Of a DNA stretch of 64,000 bases, positions 43,620-53,483 are shown piece by piece; the first letter of the stretch is position 1, and every line of letters starts with the position of its first letter. Location: positions 2,501,501-2,565,500 of the forward strand of contig NZ_CP101505.1 of the NCBI RefSeq assembly GCF_024362345.1. The letters run 5' to 3'. Source of the DNA: Polaribacter dokdonensis (lineage in GTDB: Bacteria; Bacteroidota; Bacteroidia; Flavobacteriales; Flavobacteriaceae). The notes under the pieces were generated by a model. The model ran no database searches. It saw only the letters and a list, made by a program, of their open reading frames with translations, and was not told the origin of the DNA. The translations under genes and the position numbers were made by a program.

Positions 43620-45857
43620 CTAAAATAAAGTAAATCTAACACCTAAAAAAGCCCTAATTCCTTGGTTGGATGCATATACATAGCTTGGGTCAAAAGTCAG
43701 TGCATCAGGATCATTTGGGTCTACTTGCTCATCAAAAGGATCAAATGCTCTAGAAATACTATTGGCTGCTGGTGTAAAGTTTAAAAGATTTTTTATACCA
43801 CCATAAATTTCCCAAGAATTGGTGAATTTCTTACTCAATTGAATGTTTTGAATACTAAACCAAGGTGAGTATTCTGGTCTATCATCTTTAGGGCCTAACA
43901 AAGGCAAACGCATTGGGCCATATAAATTACCTGTATAATCTACTGTAAAATTATTGTCAAATTTATATGAGATAGACCAAACACCACTAAAACTTTCTGT
44001 AAGTAATTGTCTTCTTTTAATATTGTTTTCAGTTACTGATACATCCATTAAAGTAACACCAGCATTTATGGCTAAACCGTTTGTAAATAAAATATCTGCA
44101 TTTAATGAAACACCTTTAGAAATTGAAAAACCCTCTAAATTTGCATATATTATTTTGTTTGGATCTGTTTCATAATCAGGCAAAATTCTATTGTTGAAAT
44201 AGGTATAAAAAGCACTTGCATCTAAAGTGATGAAAGAGTTTTCTGTATTAATTTTTTTGACGTAATTGATATTAGCATTCCATGAAGTTTCTGGGTCTAA
44301 ATTACCTTGAAACTCTACTTCTCTTGCACCTGTTAAAGCTGCATGATCTTCTGTAAAAACATTAGCTACTCTAAAACCATTACCAACACTTATTCTAAAA
44401 ATATTTGATTTATCTCTAGAGTTCCACTTATAATTTATTCTTGGAGATAGTATGCTTCCATGCACACTATTATAATCCCATCTTAAACCAAGTAATAATT
44501 TCTTTCTATCTGTTATACTTATTTCATCTTGTGCAAATATTCCAGGTAAATGTATTTTAGAAGGTTGGTTAAAATTACCAGTTTCATCTAAAGTAGCAAA
44601 AGTATTATCATCATAATAGGTGTATCTGTAAGCTAGGCCTAAGAGTAAATCTTGTTTCTCATTTATTTTAGTGTCGTAAACTAACTGACCAAAAGCAATA
44701 AGCTGAGTGGCATCATAAGAATCTGTTCCGTAAAAAGAATCTTGATAATGACCATTTGCACTAAATTGAAACTTTATATTTTCTGTTGTTGGTAATTGGT
44801 AAGTTCCAAAAGTTTCCCATCTATTGGTGTAAATACTTTCTCCATAAACAAGATTGCTTCCTCTAAATTTACGTTCCCAATCTAATTCACCTCCCCATCT
44901 ATCTTCATAAACATATCTACCAGCAATTGTAAAAACCTTATTGCTTTTACGTTCGATATTAATTTTATTAAAGATCGATATTCTGTTTTGTAGGGTTAAA
45001 TCTGTAAAATTGTCATTATTATTATCTACTCTATTTTGAAAGTTAAAATAATTAACTCCTAATAAACCTTGTACTTTTTCAGAAATTTGATAGCGTAAAC
45101 CAATATCTGTATTTACTTCTCCCCAAGAACTTGCAAAAACATCTGTAGATAATTTTGGTGCATTTGTAGGTTTTTTTGTGATGATATTAATGATGCCACC
45201 AACAGCTTCAGAACCATATAAAGTAGAAGCAGGCCCTTTAACTACTTCAACTCTTTCTATTAAAGCTTGTGGAATTCCTGTTAACCCATAAACCGTAGAT
45301 AAACCACTTACAATTGGCATTCCATCAATCAAAACAAATGTATATGGGCCTTCTAAACCGTTAATATGAATATCTCCTGTATTACAAACATTGCAGTTTA
45401 ATTGAGGTCTAATTCCGTTTACATTTTGTAAAGATTCAAATACAGAAGGAGTAGGGTTTTTCTTAAAAAAAGTTTTGCTGTACACTTCTACAGGAACAGG
45501 ACTTGCTGATTTAGAAACGGGTCTTAAAGTACCAGAAATTACAATTTCATCTAGAGAATTATCATCCTCTAAAACAATGTTTTTAATCCGATTGTTACTC
45601 TCTAAAACTAGGTTATAGGTAAGGGTTTTAAACCCAATGCTACTTACAACTAGTGTGTATTTCCCTTTTAACTTGTAATTTAATTCATAAGAACCATCTT
45701 CTGTAGAATTGGTGCCTAATTTTGTATTCTTCAGAAAAATATTAGCAAAAGGTATTGCATCACCATTTTTAGAAGTGATTTTTCCTTTTATACTCTGACC
45801 AATCCCAACTTGTGAAATTAGCAATAAGATTATAACTATATAATTTTTCAAAATCAA
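43620..45857 (-). CDS. TonB-dependent receptor, probably metal- or metallophore-related
   Basis: 745 residues. A signal peptide (1-20, ending 'VGIGQS') precedes a CarboxypepD_reg-like domain (~21-105). The plug has 'VNGIRPQLNCNVCNTGDIHINGLEGPYTFVLIDGMPIVSGL' and 'IERVEVVKGPASTLYGSEAVGGIINIITKKP'. The barrel ends 'RAFLGVRFTLF'. A Cys-x-x-Cys pair sits in the plug. The TTG start at 45857 (or TTG 45851) is used because no ATG precedes the signal peptide. A DtxR-family regulator and ZIP transporter lie divergently, and a palindrome covers the promoter, so metal control is likely (inference). Confidence 0.92.
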   Translation of the reverse strand: MILKNYIVIILLLISQVGIGQSIKGKITSKNGDAIPFANIFLKNTKLGTNSTEDGSYELNYKLKGKYTLVVSSIGFKTLTYNLVLESNNRIKNIVLEDDNSLDEIVISGTLRPVSKSASPVPVEVYSKTFFKKNPTPSVFESLQNVNGIRPQLNCNVCNTGDIHINGLEGPYTFVLIDGMPIVSGLSTVYGLTGIPQALIERVEVVKGPASTLYGSEAVGGIINIITKKPTNAPKLSTDVFASSWGEVNTDIGLRYQISEKVQGLLGVNYFNFQNRVDNNNDNFTDLTLQNRISIFNKINIERKSNKVFTIAGRYVYEDRWGGELDWERKFRGSNLVYGESIYTNRWETFGTYQLPTTENIKFQFSANGHYQDSFYGTDSYDATQLIAFGQLVYDTKINEKQDLLLGLAYRYTYYDDNTFATLDETGNFNQPSKIHLPGIFAQDEISITDRKKLLLGLRWDYNSVHGSILSPRINYKWNSRDKSNIFRISVGNGFRVANVFTEDHAALTGAREVEFQGNLDPETSWNANINYVKKINTENSFITLDASAFYTYFNNRILPDYETDPNKIIYANLEGFSISKGVSLNADILFTNGLAINAGVTLMDVSVTENNIKRRQLLTESFSGVWSISYKFDNNFTVDYTGNLYGPMRLPLLGPKDDRPEYSPWFSIQNIQLSKKFTNSWEIYGGIKNLLNFTPAANSISRAFDPFDEQVDPNDPDALTFDPSYVYASNQGIRAFLGVRFTLF

Positions 45858-45865
45858 AATTTGTA

Positions 45866-45873
45866 CAAATATA
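45866..45873 (-). promoter_or_regulatory. -7 promoter element of the TonB receptor
   Basis: Minus-strand TATATTTG, 8 bp before the TTG start at 45857. The matching -33 position falls at 45893-45896, inside the palindrome 45882-45897. Confidence 0.55.
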
Positions 45874-45881
45874 AAATAAAG

Positions 45882-45897
45882 TTTAGACTTGTCTAAA
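45882..45897. promoter_or_regulatory. perfect 16-bp palindrome, candidate DtxR/MntR-family operator
   Basis: TTTAGACTTGTCTAAA: two 7-bp arms (TTTAGAC / GTCTAAA) around TT. Its length and TTTAG...CTAAA ends resemble MntR-type boxes of DtxR-family regulators. The gene for such a regulator starts 51 bp away. It occupies the interval between the -33 and -7 positions of the TonB receptor promoter, so binding should block transcription of the receptor. The protein-site link is inference. Confidence 0.65.
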
Positions 45898-45922
45898 AAA
45901 TTATTTATAAAATTAAAAAGTA

Positions 45923-45930
45923 TATATTTG
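45923..45930 (+). promoter_or_regulatory. -7 promoter element of the DtxR-family gene
   Basis: TATATTTG, 17 bp before the regulator start, full match to TAnnTTTG. The -33 region begins just past the palindrome, so a repressor bound there could also affect this promoter. Confidence 0.5.
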
Positions 45931-45947
45931 CCACATATAAAAATGAT

Positions 45948-46604
45948 ATGTTTTCACAAGCAGAAGAAAATTATTTAAAAGCCATTTATCATTTAGAAAC
46001 AGATTCTAAAGAAGGTATTAGTACCAATGCTATTGCTAAAAGTTTAGCAACAAAAGCTTCTTCAGTTTCTGATATGATTAAAAAATTATCAGACAAAGAA
46101 GTTGTGCTTTACAAGAAATATAAAGGAGTTACTTTAACAGAACTAGGTAAAAAAACTGCGGCTAATATTGTAAGAAAGCACAGGCTTTGGGAGGTTTTTT
46201 TAGTAGAAAAACTAAACTTTTCTTGGGATGAAGTGCATGATGTTGCAGAGCAGTTAGAGCATATAAAGTCTCAAAAATTAATAAATCAATTAGATGCTTT
46301 GTTGGGTTTTCCAACTCACGATCCTCATGGAGATCCTATACCTGATAAAGATGGAGTTGTAAATGCTATAGACAAAAGTTTACTATCCACATTAAATGTT
46401 GATGAAGCAGGTGTTTGTGTGGGTGTTAATGATTCATCATCAGACTTTTTACAGTTTTTAGATAAAAAAGGAATAACATTAGGTAAACGTATTAAGGTTA
46501 CTGAAAAAGAAGATTTTGATGATTCTCTATCTATTTTAATCGATGATAAAAAATTATCAATCTCTAATAAAATTGCAAATAATTTATACATTAAAAAATC
46601 ATGA
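45948..46604 (+). CDS. metal-dependent transcriptional regulator, DtxR/MntR family
   Basis: 218 residues. The N-terminal winged helix ('SQAEENYLKAIYHLE...ISTNAIAKSLATKASSVSDMIKKLSDKEVVLYKKYKGVTLTELG') binds DNA. The dimerisation/metal domain has 'IVRKHRLWEVFLVEKLNFSWDEVHDVAEQLEHIKSQKLINQLDALLGFPTHDPHGDPIP', with His and Glu residues suited to Mn, Fe or Zn. A C-terminal FeoA/SH3-like part (~145-218) is present. The 4-bp overlap with the ZIP transporter gene indicates one operon. Likely targets are the TonB receptor and its own operon. Confidence 0.93.
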   Translation: MFSQAEENYLKAIYHLETDSKEGISTNAIAKSLATKASSVSDMIKKLSDKEVVLYKKYKGVTLTELGKKTAANIVRKHRLWEVFLVEKLNFSWDEVHDVAEQLEHIKSQKLINQLDALLGFPTHDPHGDPIPDKDGVVNAIDKSLLSTLNVDEAGVCVGVNDSSSDFLQFLDKKGITLGKRIKVTEKEDFDDSLSILIDDKKLSISNKIANNLYIKKS

Positions 46605-47437
46605 GTACATTTGAACAATTAGTAGCTTTTGGTAAAGAACATCCAATTCAAGCTGCTTTGTATGCATCACTTTTTACATGGGGTTTAACAGCCTTAGGAG
46701 CTGCTTTAGTTTTCTTTTTTAAGAAAATGAACAGAGCAGTTTTAGATGGTATGTTAGGCTTTACTGGAGGTGTAATGGTTGCAGCCAGCTTTTGGAGTCT
46801 TTTAGCGCCAGCAATAGATAATAGTCCAGGAGAAGGTTTTATGAAAGTTTTGCCATCTGCAATTGGTTTTGCATTAGGTGCTTTAGCTTTATTTGGTATG
46901 GATAAAATTCTACCTCACTTGCACATCAATTTTAAAGAAAATGAAGCTGAAGGTGTTAAAACTGAATGGCATAAAACTACTTTATTGGTGCTTGCCATTA
47001 CTTTACATAATATTCCTGAAGGATTAGCAGTTGGTGTATTGTTTGGTGCAGCTTCAACTTTGGTAGGTGTAGAACAAACAGAAATGATAATTGCAGCTAT
47101 TTCCTTAGCAATTGGTATTGGAATTCAGAATTTTCCTGAAGGTTTTGCAGTGGCAATGCCTTTAAGAAGACAAGGAGTAAGTAGGTTTAAGAGTTTTTGG
47201 TATGGACAATTATCTGCAATTGTAGAGCCTTTTGCAGCTGTTTTAGGAGCATTGGCAGTTTCGTTTTTTACCCCAATTTTACCATATGCATTAGCATTTG
47301 CTGCAGGTGCAATGATTTTTGTTGTAGTAGAAGAGGTAATACCAGAAACGCAAAGAGATAAATACACAGATATTGCTACACTTGGTTTTATAGCTGGTTT
47401 TATTGTAATGATGTCTTTAGATGTTGGTTTAGGATAG
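46601..47437 (+). CDS. ZIP family metal transporter
   Basis: 278 residues, eight hydrophobic helices. The metal-binding helices are 'TLLVLAITLHNIPEGLAVGVLFG' and 'AISLAIGIGIQNFPEGFAVAMPLRRQG', with the HNxPEG and NxPEG signatures. A His-containing loop ('HLHINFKENEAEGVKTEWHK') lies between helices 3 and 4. It moves divalent cations such as Zn, Mn or Fe into the cytoplasm. Translation is coupled to the DtxR-type regulator through an ATGA overlap. Confidence 0.94.
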   Translation: MSTFEQLVAFGKEHPIQAALYASLFTWGLTALGAALVFFFKKMNRAVLDGMLGFTGGVMVAASFWSLLAPAIDNSPGEGFMKVLPSAIGFALGALALFGMDKILPHLHINFKENEAEGVKTEWHKTTLLVLAITLHNIPEGLAVGVLFGAASTLVGVEQTEMIIAAISLAIGIGIQNFPEGFAVAMPLRRQGVSRFKSFWYGQLSAIVEPFAAVLGALAVSFFTPILPYALAFAAGAMIFVVVEEVIPETQRDKYTDIATLGFIAGFIVMMSLDVGLG

Positions 47438-47462
47438 AAAAATTCTTCCAACTTCAATTCAT

Positions 47463-47503
47463 AAAAGCAGAGTTTCTACATTAGAAAATCTGCTTTTCTT
47501 TTT
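47463..47503 (+). terminator. intrinsic terminator
   Basis: AAAAGCAGA (47463-47471) pairs with TCTGCTTTT (47489-47497), followed by CTTTTT. The loop is 17 bases, with a minor inner TTTCTA/TAGAAA stem. It lies 26 bp after the ZIP gene. Confidence 0.8.
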
Positions 47504-47558
47504 AAGTAAACTTTGCTTTTGATTGCAAATAGATTAATTTGCATGAAAAATTTGAGCT

Positions 47559-50500
47559 GTGCAAAAACCTGCAACTTTCGAAGTTTATAACGCCTCTGCT
47601 GGAAGTGGAAAAACCTTTACACTTGTAAAAGAGTACCTAAAAGTATTATTAAGTGCAGACGATATTTTTACCTTTCAGAAAATCTTAGCAATCACTTTTA
47701 CTAATAAAGCTGCTGGTGAAATGAAAGAGCGAGTACTTTCTAATTTAGAAAGTTTTGCTGATGGTAAAGAAAATGATTTGTTTGTAATTATTAGTGGTGA
47801 AATTGCTGTTGATAAGGAAACCATTCAATTAAGAAGTAAGAAAATTTTAGAGGTAATCCTGCAAAATTATTCTGCGTTTTCAATTACAACTATTGATAGT
47901 TTTACACATAAAATCATTAAAAGTTTTGCTTACGATTTAGGTTTGTCTTTAAATTTTGAAGTGGAAATGGATGCAGTTTCACTATTAAATGAAGCTGTAG
48001 ATGTTTTAATTTCTAAAATTGGAACAGATAAAAAACTAACAAAATTACTCATAGATTATTCTTTAGATAAAATTGATGATGATAAATCTTGGGATATTTC
48101 TAAAGATTTAAATGAGTTTGCAAAAGTACTTTTAAATGAAGATGATATTCATCATTTTAGAGAATTATCAGAAAGAAAATTAGAAGAATTTACAGAATTA
48201 AAATCCAAGTTATTTACACATCAAAAAGAGTTAAAAGAATCTTTTTCTAAGGTTGGTGAGGTTTGTACTCATTTAATAGCTGATAAAGGTTTAGTGCAAA
48301 AGGATTTTATGCGAGGCACAATTCCTAAATTCTTTAATGATATTAAGGAAAAATCGGTTAATTTTAGTTTCTTGACTAGAGCAGAAACTATTCAAAAATC
48401 GATTGATAATCATCAATATTATTCTAAATCTACCACAGACGCTATTGCTCAAGATATAGAAAGTATTGTTCCACAAATTATAATACATTTTAATGCATCA
48501 AAAGAAATTTACAGTCAATTTTTATTAAACAAGTTGGCTTTAAAAAACTTGATTCCTTTAGCAGTTTTAAATAACATCAATCAAGAATTAGAGAATATAA
48601 AAGAAGAAAGTAATATTAGGCTTAATGCAGAGTTTAATCAATTAATTTCAGATAATATTAAAGAACAGCCAGCACCATTTATTTACGAAAGAATTGGGCA
48701 ACGTTTTCAACATTATTTTATTGATGAAATGCAAGATACTTCTGTTTTACAGTGGCAAAATTTAATTCCTTTAATTGATAATGCATTAGCACAAGAAAAC
48801 AGCAATTTATTGTTGGTTGGTGATGGTAAACAAGCCATTTACAGATGGAGAGGAGGAAAGGCTGAGCAGTTTATTGAGTTAGGAGCATCAGCACAAAATC
48901 CGTTTTCTATAGCAAAAGAAATTAAAAATTTAGAAACCAATTTTAGAAGTTTTTCTGAGGTAATTAATTTTAATAATTCGTTTTTTCAGCATACAGCAAA
49001 CTTTCTACAAAATGATGCTTACAAGAATTTATTTTTAGAGGGTAATACCCAATTCGAAAACTCAAAAAAAGAGGGTTATGTTTCTATTGATTTTTTAGAG
49101 AAAGAAGAAGAAAAAGAAGAGGAACAATTAAAATATCCAAAGAAAGTTTTGGACCATATTTTAGGGTTGAAATCTGAATTTTCTTTAGGTGAAATTTGTG
49201 TATTGACAAGAACAAAAAAAGATGGAGTTGCTATCGCAAACTACTTGTCAGAAAATAATGTGCCAATTGTTTCTTCAGAAACCTTGTTGTTAAGCACAAG
49301 TTCAAAAGTTAATTTTATAGTTGATGTTTTAAAGGTGCTGCAAAACCCAAATGATGAAGAAACTCGTTTTGAAATGTTGTATTTTTTATATCATCATTTA
49401 AATATCAGTGATGATAAAACAACATTTTTAAAAGAATTTGTGGTTTTAGAAAATCAGCAGATATTTCAAAAATTGCAAAAGTTTAACATCACTTTTGATA
49501 TTCAAAGATTCAATCAATTTCCATTTTACGAAAAGATAGAAGAGATTGTTAGAGGTTTTCTGCTTGTAGAAACTTCAGATGCATATGTGCAATTTTTCTT
49601 AGATGTAGTTTTAGAGCAACAAAGAAAATCTACAGATGTAAATGCGTTTTTAGATTTTTGGGAAAACAAGAAAGATAAACTCAGCATTGTTGCTCCAGAA
49701 AGCGAAAATGCTGTGCAAGTAATGACGATTCATAAATCGAAAGGTTTGGAATTTCCAGTAGTAATTTTTCCTTGTGATGTGGATATATATAGGCAAATAA
49801 ATCCTAAGGTTTGGCTAGGAGATTTACCAGAAAATTTTGGAGATTTTAAAGAATTGCTTTTACCTTTCAATAAAGACTTAAGTCATGTGAATGCAAGAGG
49901 TTTAGAGATTTACAATCAACAAAGAGAGGAATTAGAGCTAGATAATTTTAATCTGTTATATGTGGCATTAACAAGAGCTGTTGAGCAATTGTATGTTATT
50001 ACAGAGAAGAAAATATCATCAAAAGGAATAGAGAATACGAATTTTTATTCAGGTGTTTTTATCAACTATTTAATGCAACAAAATCTTTGGAAAGATGATG
50101 TTCTAAATTATACTTTTGGTTCTAAAAATAGAGTAAGTAAGGCTGAGAAAAAAGAGAGTGTTTCAGAAACGCATCAACAATTTATTTCTACTTCTTGGCA
50201 AGATCATAATGTTGTTTTGCTTGCAAGTGCTTCAAAATTATGGAATACAGCACAAGGTGAAGCCATTGATTATGGAAACTTGTTTCATGAAATATTATCT
50301 AAAATATATACAGAGAAAGATGTTCAGAAAGTAATTCATCTTTATCATCAACAAGGATTTATTAATGATGAACAAAAGCACTATATGTTGCTTAGAATAG
50401 AAGAGCTCATTAAGCATACAGAATTGAATAAATATTATGCAGAAGATGTCATTATATATAATGAAAGAGAAATTGTAGATGTAGATAATCAAATAGTTAT

Positions 50501-50684
50501 TCCAGATAGATTAGTTTTTTCAGAAAATAAGGTTACCATTATCGATTATAAAACAGGTGCAGTTTCTCAAGATCACAAACAACAACTTTTAAAATACGAA
50601 CGTGTTTTGCAATCAATGAATTTTAAGGTTGATGAAAAATTAGTAGTCTATATAAATGATAATATAGACGTTGTTAAGGTGTAA
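47559..50684 (+). CDS. UvrD-family helicase-nuclease, AddA/RecB-like
   Basis: 1041 residues. The SF1 helicase motifs are 'VYNASAGSGKTFTLVKEYL' (Walker A), 'ITFTNKAAGEMKER', 'FIDEMQDTSVLQW', 'LLVGDGKQAIYRWRGG', 'VMTIHKSKGLEFPVVIFP' and 'LLYVALTRAVEQLYVI'. The C-terminal PD-(D/E)XK nuclease shows 'LFHEILSKIY' and 'PDRLVFSENKVTIIDYKTG'. It resects double-strand breaks for recombination and normally works with an AddB-type partner, which is not in this window. The start is GTG at 47559. Confidence 0.9.
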   Translation: MQKPATFEVYNASAGSGKTFTLVKEYLKVLLSADDIFTFQKILAITFTNKAAGEMKERVLSNLESFADGKENDLFVIISGEIAVDKETIQLRSKKILEVILQNYSAFSITTIDSFTHKIIKSFAYDLGLSLNFEVEMDAVSLLNEAVDVLISKIGTDKKLTKLLIDYSLDKIDDDKSWDISKDLNEFAKVLLNEDDIHHFRELSERKLEEFTELKSKLFTHQKELKESFSKVGEVCTHLIADKGLVQKDFMRGTIPKFFNDIKEKSVNFSFLTRAETIQKSIDNHQYYSKSTTDAIAQDIESIVPQIIIHFNASKEIYSQFLLNKLALKNLIPLAVLNNINQELENIKEESNIRLNAEFNQLISDNIKEQPAPFIYERIGQRFQHYFIDEMQDTSVLQWQNLIPLIDNALAQENSNLLLVGDGKQAIYRWRGGKAEQFIELGASAQNPFSIAKEIKNLETNFRSFSEVINFNNSFFQHTANFLQNDAYKNLFLEGNTQFENSKKEGYVSIDFLEKEEEKEEEQLKYPKKVLDHILGLKSEFSLGEICVLTRTKKDGVAIANYLSENNVPIVSSETLLLSTSSKVNFIVDVLKVLQNPNDEETRFEMLYFLYHHLNISDDKTTFLKEFVVLENQQIFQKLQKFNITFDIQRFNQFPFYEKIEEIVRGFLLVETSDAYVQFFLDVVLEQQRKSTDVNAFLDFWENKKDKLSIVAPESENAVQVMTIHKSKGLEFPVVIFPCDVDIYRQINPKVWLGDLPENFGDFKELLLPFNKDLSHVNARGLEIYNQQREELELDNFNLLYVALTRAVEQLYVITEKKISSKGIENTNFYSGVFINYLMQQNLWKDDVLNYTFGSKNRVSKAEKKESVSETHQQFISTSWQDHNVVLLASASKLWNTAQGEAIDYGNLFHEILSKIYTEKDVQKVIHLYHQQGFINDEQKHYMLLRIEELIKHTELNKYYAEDVIIYNEREIVDVDNQIVIPDRLVFSENKVTIIDYKTGAVSQDHKQQLLKYERVLQSMNFKVDEKLVVYINDNIDVVKV

Positions 50685-50702
50685 CCAATTAAAATAACTT
50701 TG
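50671..50702 (+). promoter_or_regulatory. promoter of kbl
   Basis: TTG (50671-50673) followed after 21 bp by TAACTTTG (50695-50702). A second TAnnTTTG match, TAAATTTG, lies at 50703-50710. The kbl start is 29 bp after the first -7 element. Confidence 0.5.
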
Positions 50703-50730
50703 TAAATTTGTATTTCTAAATTCATAAAAA

Positions 50731-51924
50731 ATGTACGGTAAAATTAAGGATACTTTAAAAAAAGAAATTCAAGAGATAAAAGACGAAGGATTATATAAAT
50801 CTGAAAGAATTATTACTTCTTCTCAAGATGCAGTCATTAAATTATCTACAGGAGATGAGGTTTTGAATTTCTGTGCAAATAATTATTTAGGATTATCAAA
50901 TCATCCAGAAGTAATTCAAGCAGCAAAAGATGTTATGGATACTCATGGATTTGGAATGAGTTCTGTGCGTTTTATTTGTGGTACACAAGATATTCACAAA
51001 CAATTAGAAGATAAAATCGCAGAATTTTACAAAACCGAAGACACAATATTATACGCAGCATGTTTTGATGCAAATGGTGGGGTTTTTGAACCTTTACTAA
51101 CAAAAGAAGATGCTATTATTTCAGATAGTTTAAATCATGCCTCTATTATTGATGGAGTTCGTTTGTGTAAAGCTGCACGTTATAGATATCAAAATAATGA
51201 CATGGCTGCCTTAGAAGAGCAGTTAATTGAAGCTAATAAGCATAATCATCGTTTTAAGATTATTGTAACAGATGGAGTATTCTCTATGGATGGTATTGTG
51301 GCTAAATTAGATGAAATATGCGATTTAGCTGACAAATACGATGCTATGGTTATGGTTGATGAATGTCATGCTACAGGTTTTATAGGTAAAACTGGTAGAG
51401 GTACAGTGGAGTTAAAAAACGTAATGGATAGAGTAGACATTGTTACAGGAACTTTAGGTAAAGCTTTAGGAGGAGCAATGGGTGGTTACACTACAGGTAA
51501 AAAAGAAATCATAGATATTTTACGTCAACGTTCAAGACCTTATTTGTTCTCTAATTCTTTAGCCCCTTCAATTGTAGGTGGAGCTTTAAAGGTTTTCGAT
51601 TTAATTGCAGATGATACCACTTTAAGAGATCAATTAGAATGGAATACCAATTACTTTAGAACAGAGATGGAAAAGGCTGGTTTTGATTTAGTTGGTGCAG
51701 ATGCAGCTATTGTACCTGTTATGTTATATGATGCTAAATTATCTCAAACAATGGCTAATAAGCTTTTAGAAGAAGGTATTTATGTTATTGGTTTCTTTTT
51801 TCCAGTGGTTCCAAAAGAAAAAGCTAGGATAAGAGTACAGCTTTCTGCAGCACATAATAAAGAACATTTAGATAAAGCAATAGCTGCGTTTACTAAGGTT
51901 GGTAAAGAGTTGGGTGTTATTTAA
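50731..51924 (+). CDS. kbl: glycine C-acetyltransferase (2-amino-3-ketobutyrate CoA ligase)
   Basis: 397 residues, full length. This PLP enzyme cleaves 2-amino-3-ketobutyrate with CoA to glycine and acetyl-CoA in threonine breakdown. The aminotransferase fold shows '[16 protein letters not shown]', '[11 protein letters not shown]', '[18 protein letters not shown]' (Asp210, His213) and the PLP lysine in '[14 protein letters not shown]' (Lys244). The related 8-amino-7-oxononanoate synthase is the main alternative, but length and the '[12 protein letters not shown]' segment favour Kbl. Threonine dehydrogenase is not adjacent. Confidence 0.95.
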   Translation: MYGKIKDTLKKEIQEIKDEGLYKSERIITSSQDAVIKLSTGDEVLNFCANNYLGLSNHPEVIQAAKDVMDTHGFGMSSVRFICGTQDIHKQLEDKIAEFYKTEDTILYAACFDANGGVFEPLLTKEDAIISDSLNHASIIDGVRLCKAARYRYQNNDMAALEEQLIEANKHNHRFKIIVTDGVFSMDGIVAKLDEICDLADKYDAMVMVDECHATGFIGKTGRGTVELKNVMDRVDIVTGTLGKALGGAMGGYTTGKKEIIDILRQRSRPYLFSNSLAPSIVGGALKVFDLIADDTTLRDQLEWNTNYFRTEMEKAGFDLVGADAAIVPVMLYDAKLSQTMANKLLEEGIYVIGFFFPVVPKEKARIRVQLSAAHNKEHLDKAIAAFTKVGKELGVI

Positions 51925-51969
51925 AATGAGTAAAAACATACATTTTTTTTAATATTTTATTGAATTATC

Positions 51970-52000
51970 TTTGTAAATAAGTTTGAACAACTTACTTTTG
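51970..52000 (+). promoter_or_regulatory. consensus Bacteroidota promoter of the OmpA gene
   Basis: TTTG at 51970-51973 and TACTTTTG at 51993-52000 are separated by exactly 19 bp: a perfect match to the consensus TTTG-N19-TAnnTTTG. Transcription would begin near 52007, giving a leader of about 33 bases. Such a strong promoter suits an abundant porin. Confidence 0.75.
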
Positions 52001-52039
52001 TGTATTATAATAATGAACTTTTAATTTAAAAATTTGATA

Positions 52040-53395
52040 ATGAAACGATTAAAAATAGCTGTGATAGCTTTATTTGCGTTAGTAGCGGTTAGCAACGTTA
52101 ACGCACAAGATGAAAACAATCCTTGGGTTGTAGGGTTTGGTGTAAATGTTATAGATTTCTATAATACAGACGATTTTTCTGAGCAAATTAAAGACGCTTT
52201 AGGAAACAGTGACTGGAACTTTTTACCATCAATCTCAAGAATTTCTGGAGAAAAATATTTAGACAAAGGTTTTACTTTACAGTTGGCTGGGTCTTTAAAT
52301 GATATTACTACTCTTAATTCTGAGGATGATGTAGATTTCTTATACTACTCTATTGATGCTATCGTAAAATACGACTTAAACATGTTATTTGGAGATACTG
52401 GATGGTTTGATCCTTATGTATATTTAGGTGGAGGATACGTTTCTGTTGATTCAAATGGAGAAGGTATGATCAACGCTGGTTTTGGTTTTAACACTTGGTT
52501 CAATGATAACTTAGGTTTAAACTTCCAAACTGGTACTAAAAAAGGTTTTGCTGATGAAGTTCGTGCACACTACCAAAGTACTTTAGGTGTTGTTGTAAAA
52601 TTCGGAGGAAAAGATACTGATGGAGATGGAGTATATGATAAAGATGATGCTTGTCCAGAAGTTGCTGGTTTAGCAGAATTCAATGGTTGTCCTGATGCTG
52701 ATGGAGATGGAATCAAAGATTCTGATGATGCTTGTCCTAACACACCAGGTTTAGCAGCTATGAACGGTTGTCCTGATGCTGATGGAGATGGAGTTGCTGA
52801 TAAAGATGATATGTGTCCTAATACAAAAGGAACAAAAGCTAATAAAGGTTGTCCTGATACTGATGGTGATGGTGTAATCGATAGAGATGATAAATGTGCT
52901 ACTGTTGCTGGTCCAGCTGCAAACGCAGGATGTCCTTGGCCAGATACTGATGGTGATGGTGTTTTAGATAAAGATGACAAATGTATTAATGAAGTAGGTC
53001 CTGCATCTAACAATGGATGTCCTGAAGAAATTATTACTAAAGAAGCTACAGATGTAATTACATTTACAGCTAAGTCTATCTTATTTAACTCAGGTAGAGC
53101 TACTTTTAAAGCAGGTGTAACTAAGCAATTAGATGCAATTGTAGACGTAATGGCTAAATATCCTAAAGCGACTTTCTCAATTGGAGGTCATACAGATAGT
53201 AGTGGTTCTTCTTCTTTAAACTTAAGATTATCTGAAAAAAGAGCTATCGCTGTTAGAGACTACTTAGTGAAAAATGGAGTAGATACTACAAGATTAGAAG
53301 CTATTGGTTATGGTGAAGGTTTCCCAATCGACACTAACAAAACTAGAGCTGGTAGAGCTAACAACAGAAGAGTTGAAATTAAAGTTACTAACTAG
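52040..53395 (+). CDS. OmpA-family porin with thrombospondin type 3 repeats
   Basis: About 451 residues. A signal peptide (1-22, 'VAVSNVNAQ') precedes an eight-strand-type barrel (~25-190). Five calcium-binding TSP3 repeats follow ('[15 protein letters not shown]' type, ~192-325), then a C-terminal OmpA peptidoglycan-binding domain ('[14 protein letters not shown]', '[36 protein letters not shown]', '[12 protein letters not shown]'). It links outer membrane and cell wall. ATG 52040 is preferred over TTG 52034. Within the TSP3 region the DNA itself is repetitive (GATGGAGATGG/GATGGTGATGG). Confidence 0.95.
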   Translation: MKRLKIAVIALFALVAVSNVNAQDENNPWVVGFGVNVIDFYNTDDFSEQIKDALGNSDWNFLPSISRISGEKYLDKGFTLQLAGSLNDITTLNSEDDVDFLYYSIDAIVKYDLNMLFGDTGWFDPYVYLGGGYVSVDSNGEGMINAGFGFNTWFNDNLGLNFQTGTKKGFADEVRAHYQSTLGVVVKFGGKDTDGDGVYDKDDACPEVAGLAEFNGCPDADGDGIKDSDDACPNTPGLAAMNGCPDADGDGVADKDDMCPNTKGTKANKGCPDTDGDGVIDRDDKCATVAGPAANAGCPWPDTDGDGVLDKDDKCINEVGPASNNGCPEEIITKEATDVITFTAKSILFNSGRATFKAGVTKQLDAIVDVMAKYPKATFSIGGHTDSSGSSSLNLRLSEKRAIAVRDYLVKNGVDTTRLEAIGYGEGFPIDTNKTRAGRANNRRVEIKVTN

Positions 53396-53417
53396 TAATT
53401 TACACTTTACAATATTT

Positions 53418-53448
53418 AAAAGCCTCATCATTTTGATGAGGCTTTTTT
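53418..53448 (+). terminator. intrinsic terminator
   Basis: A 13-bp perfect stem (53418-53430 with 53434-53446), GC-rich core GCCTCATCA, three-base loop and T tail. It follows the OmpA gene by 22 bp. Confidence 0.9.
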
Positions 53449-53483
53449 AGTGAAAAAAGTTTTTTTAATTGTAATCAAAAAAT

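Noticed and set aside
46325..46618. 97-residue minus-strand ORF
   Set aside because: Antisense to the DtxR-family regulator; composition is that of a shadow frame.
52570..53013. 147-residue minus-strand ORF rich in Pro/Ser repeats
   Set aside because: It is antisense to the TSP3 repeats of the OmpA gene; its repetitive sequence only mirrors the repeated DNA, and no signal or domain is seen.
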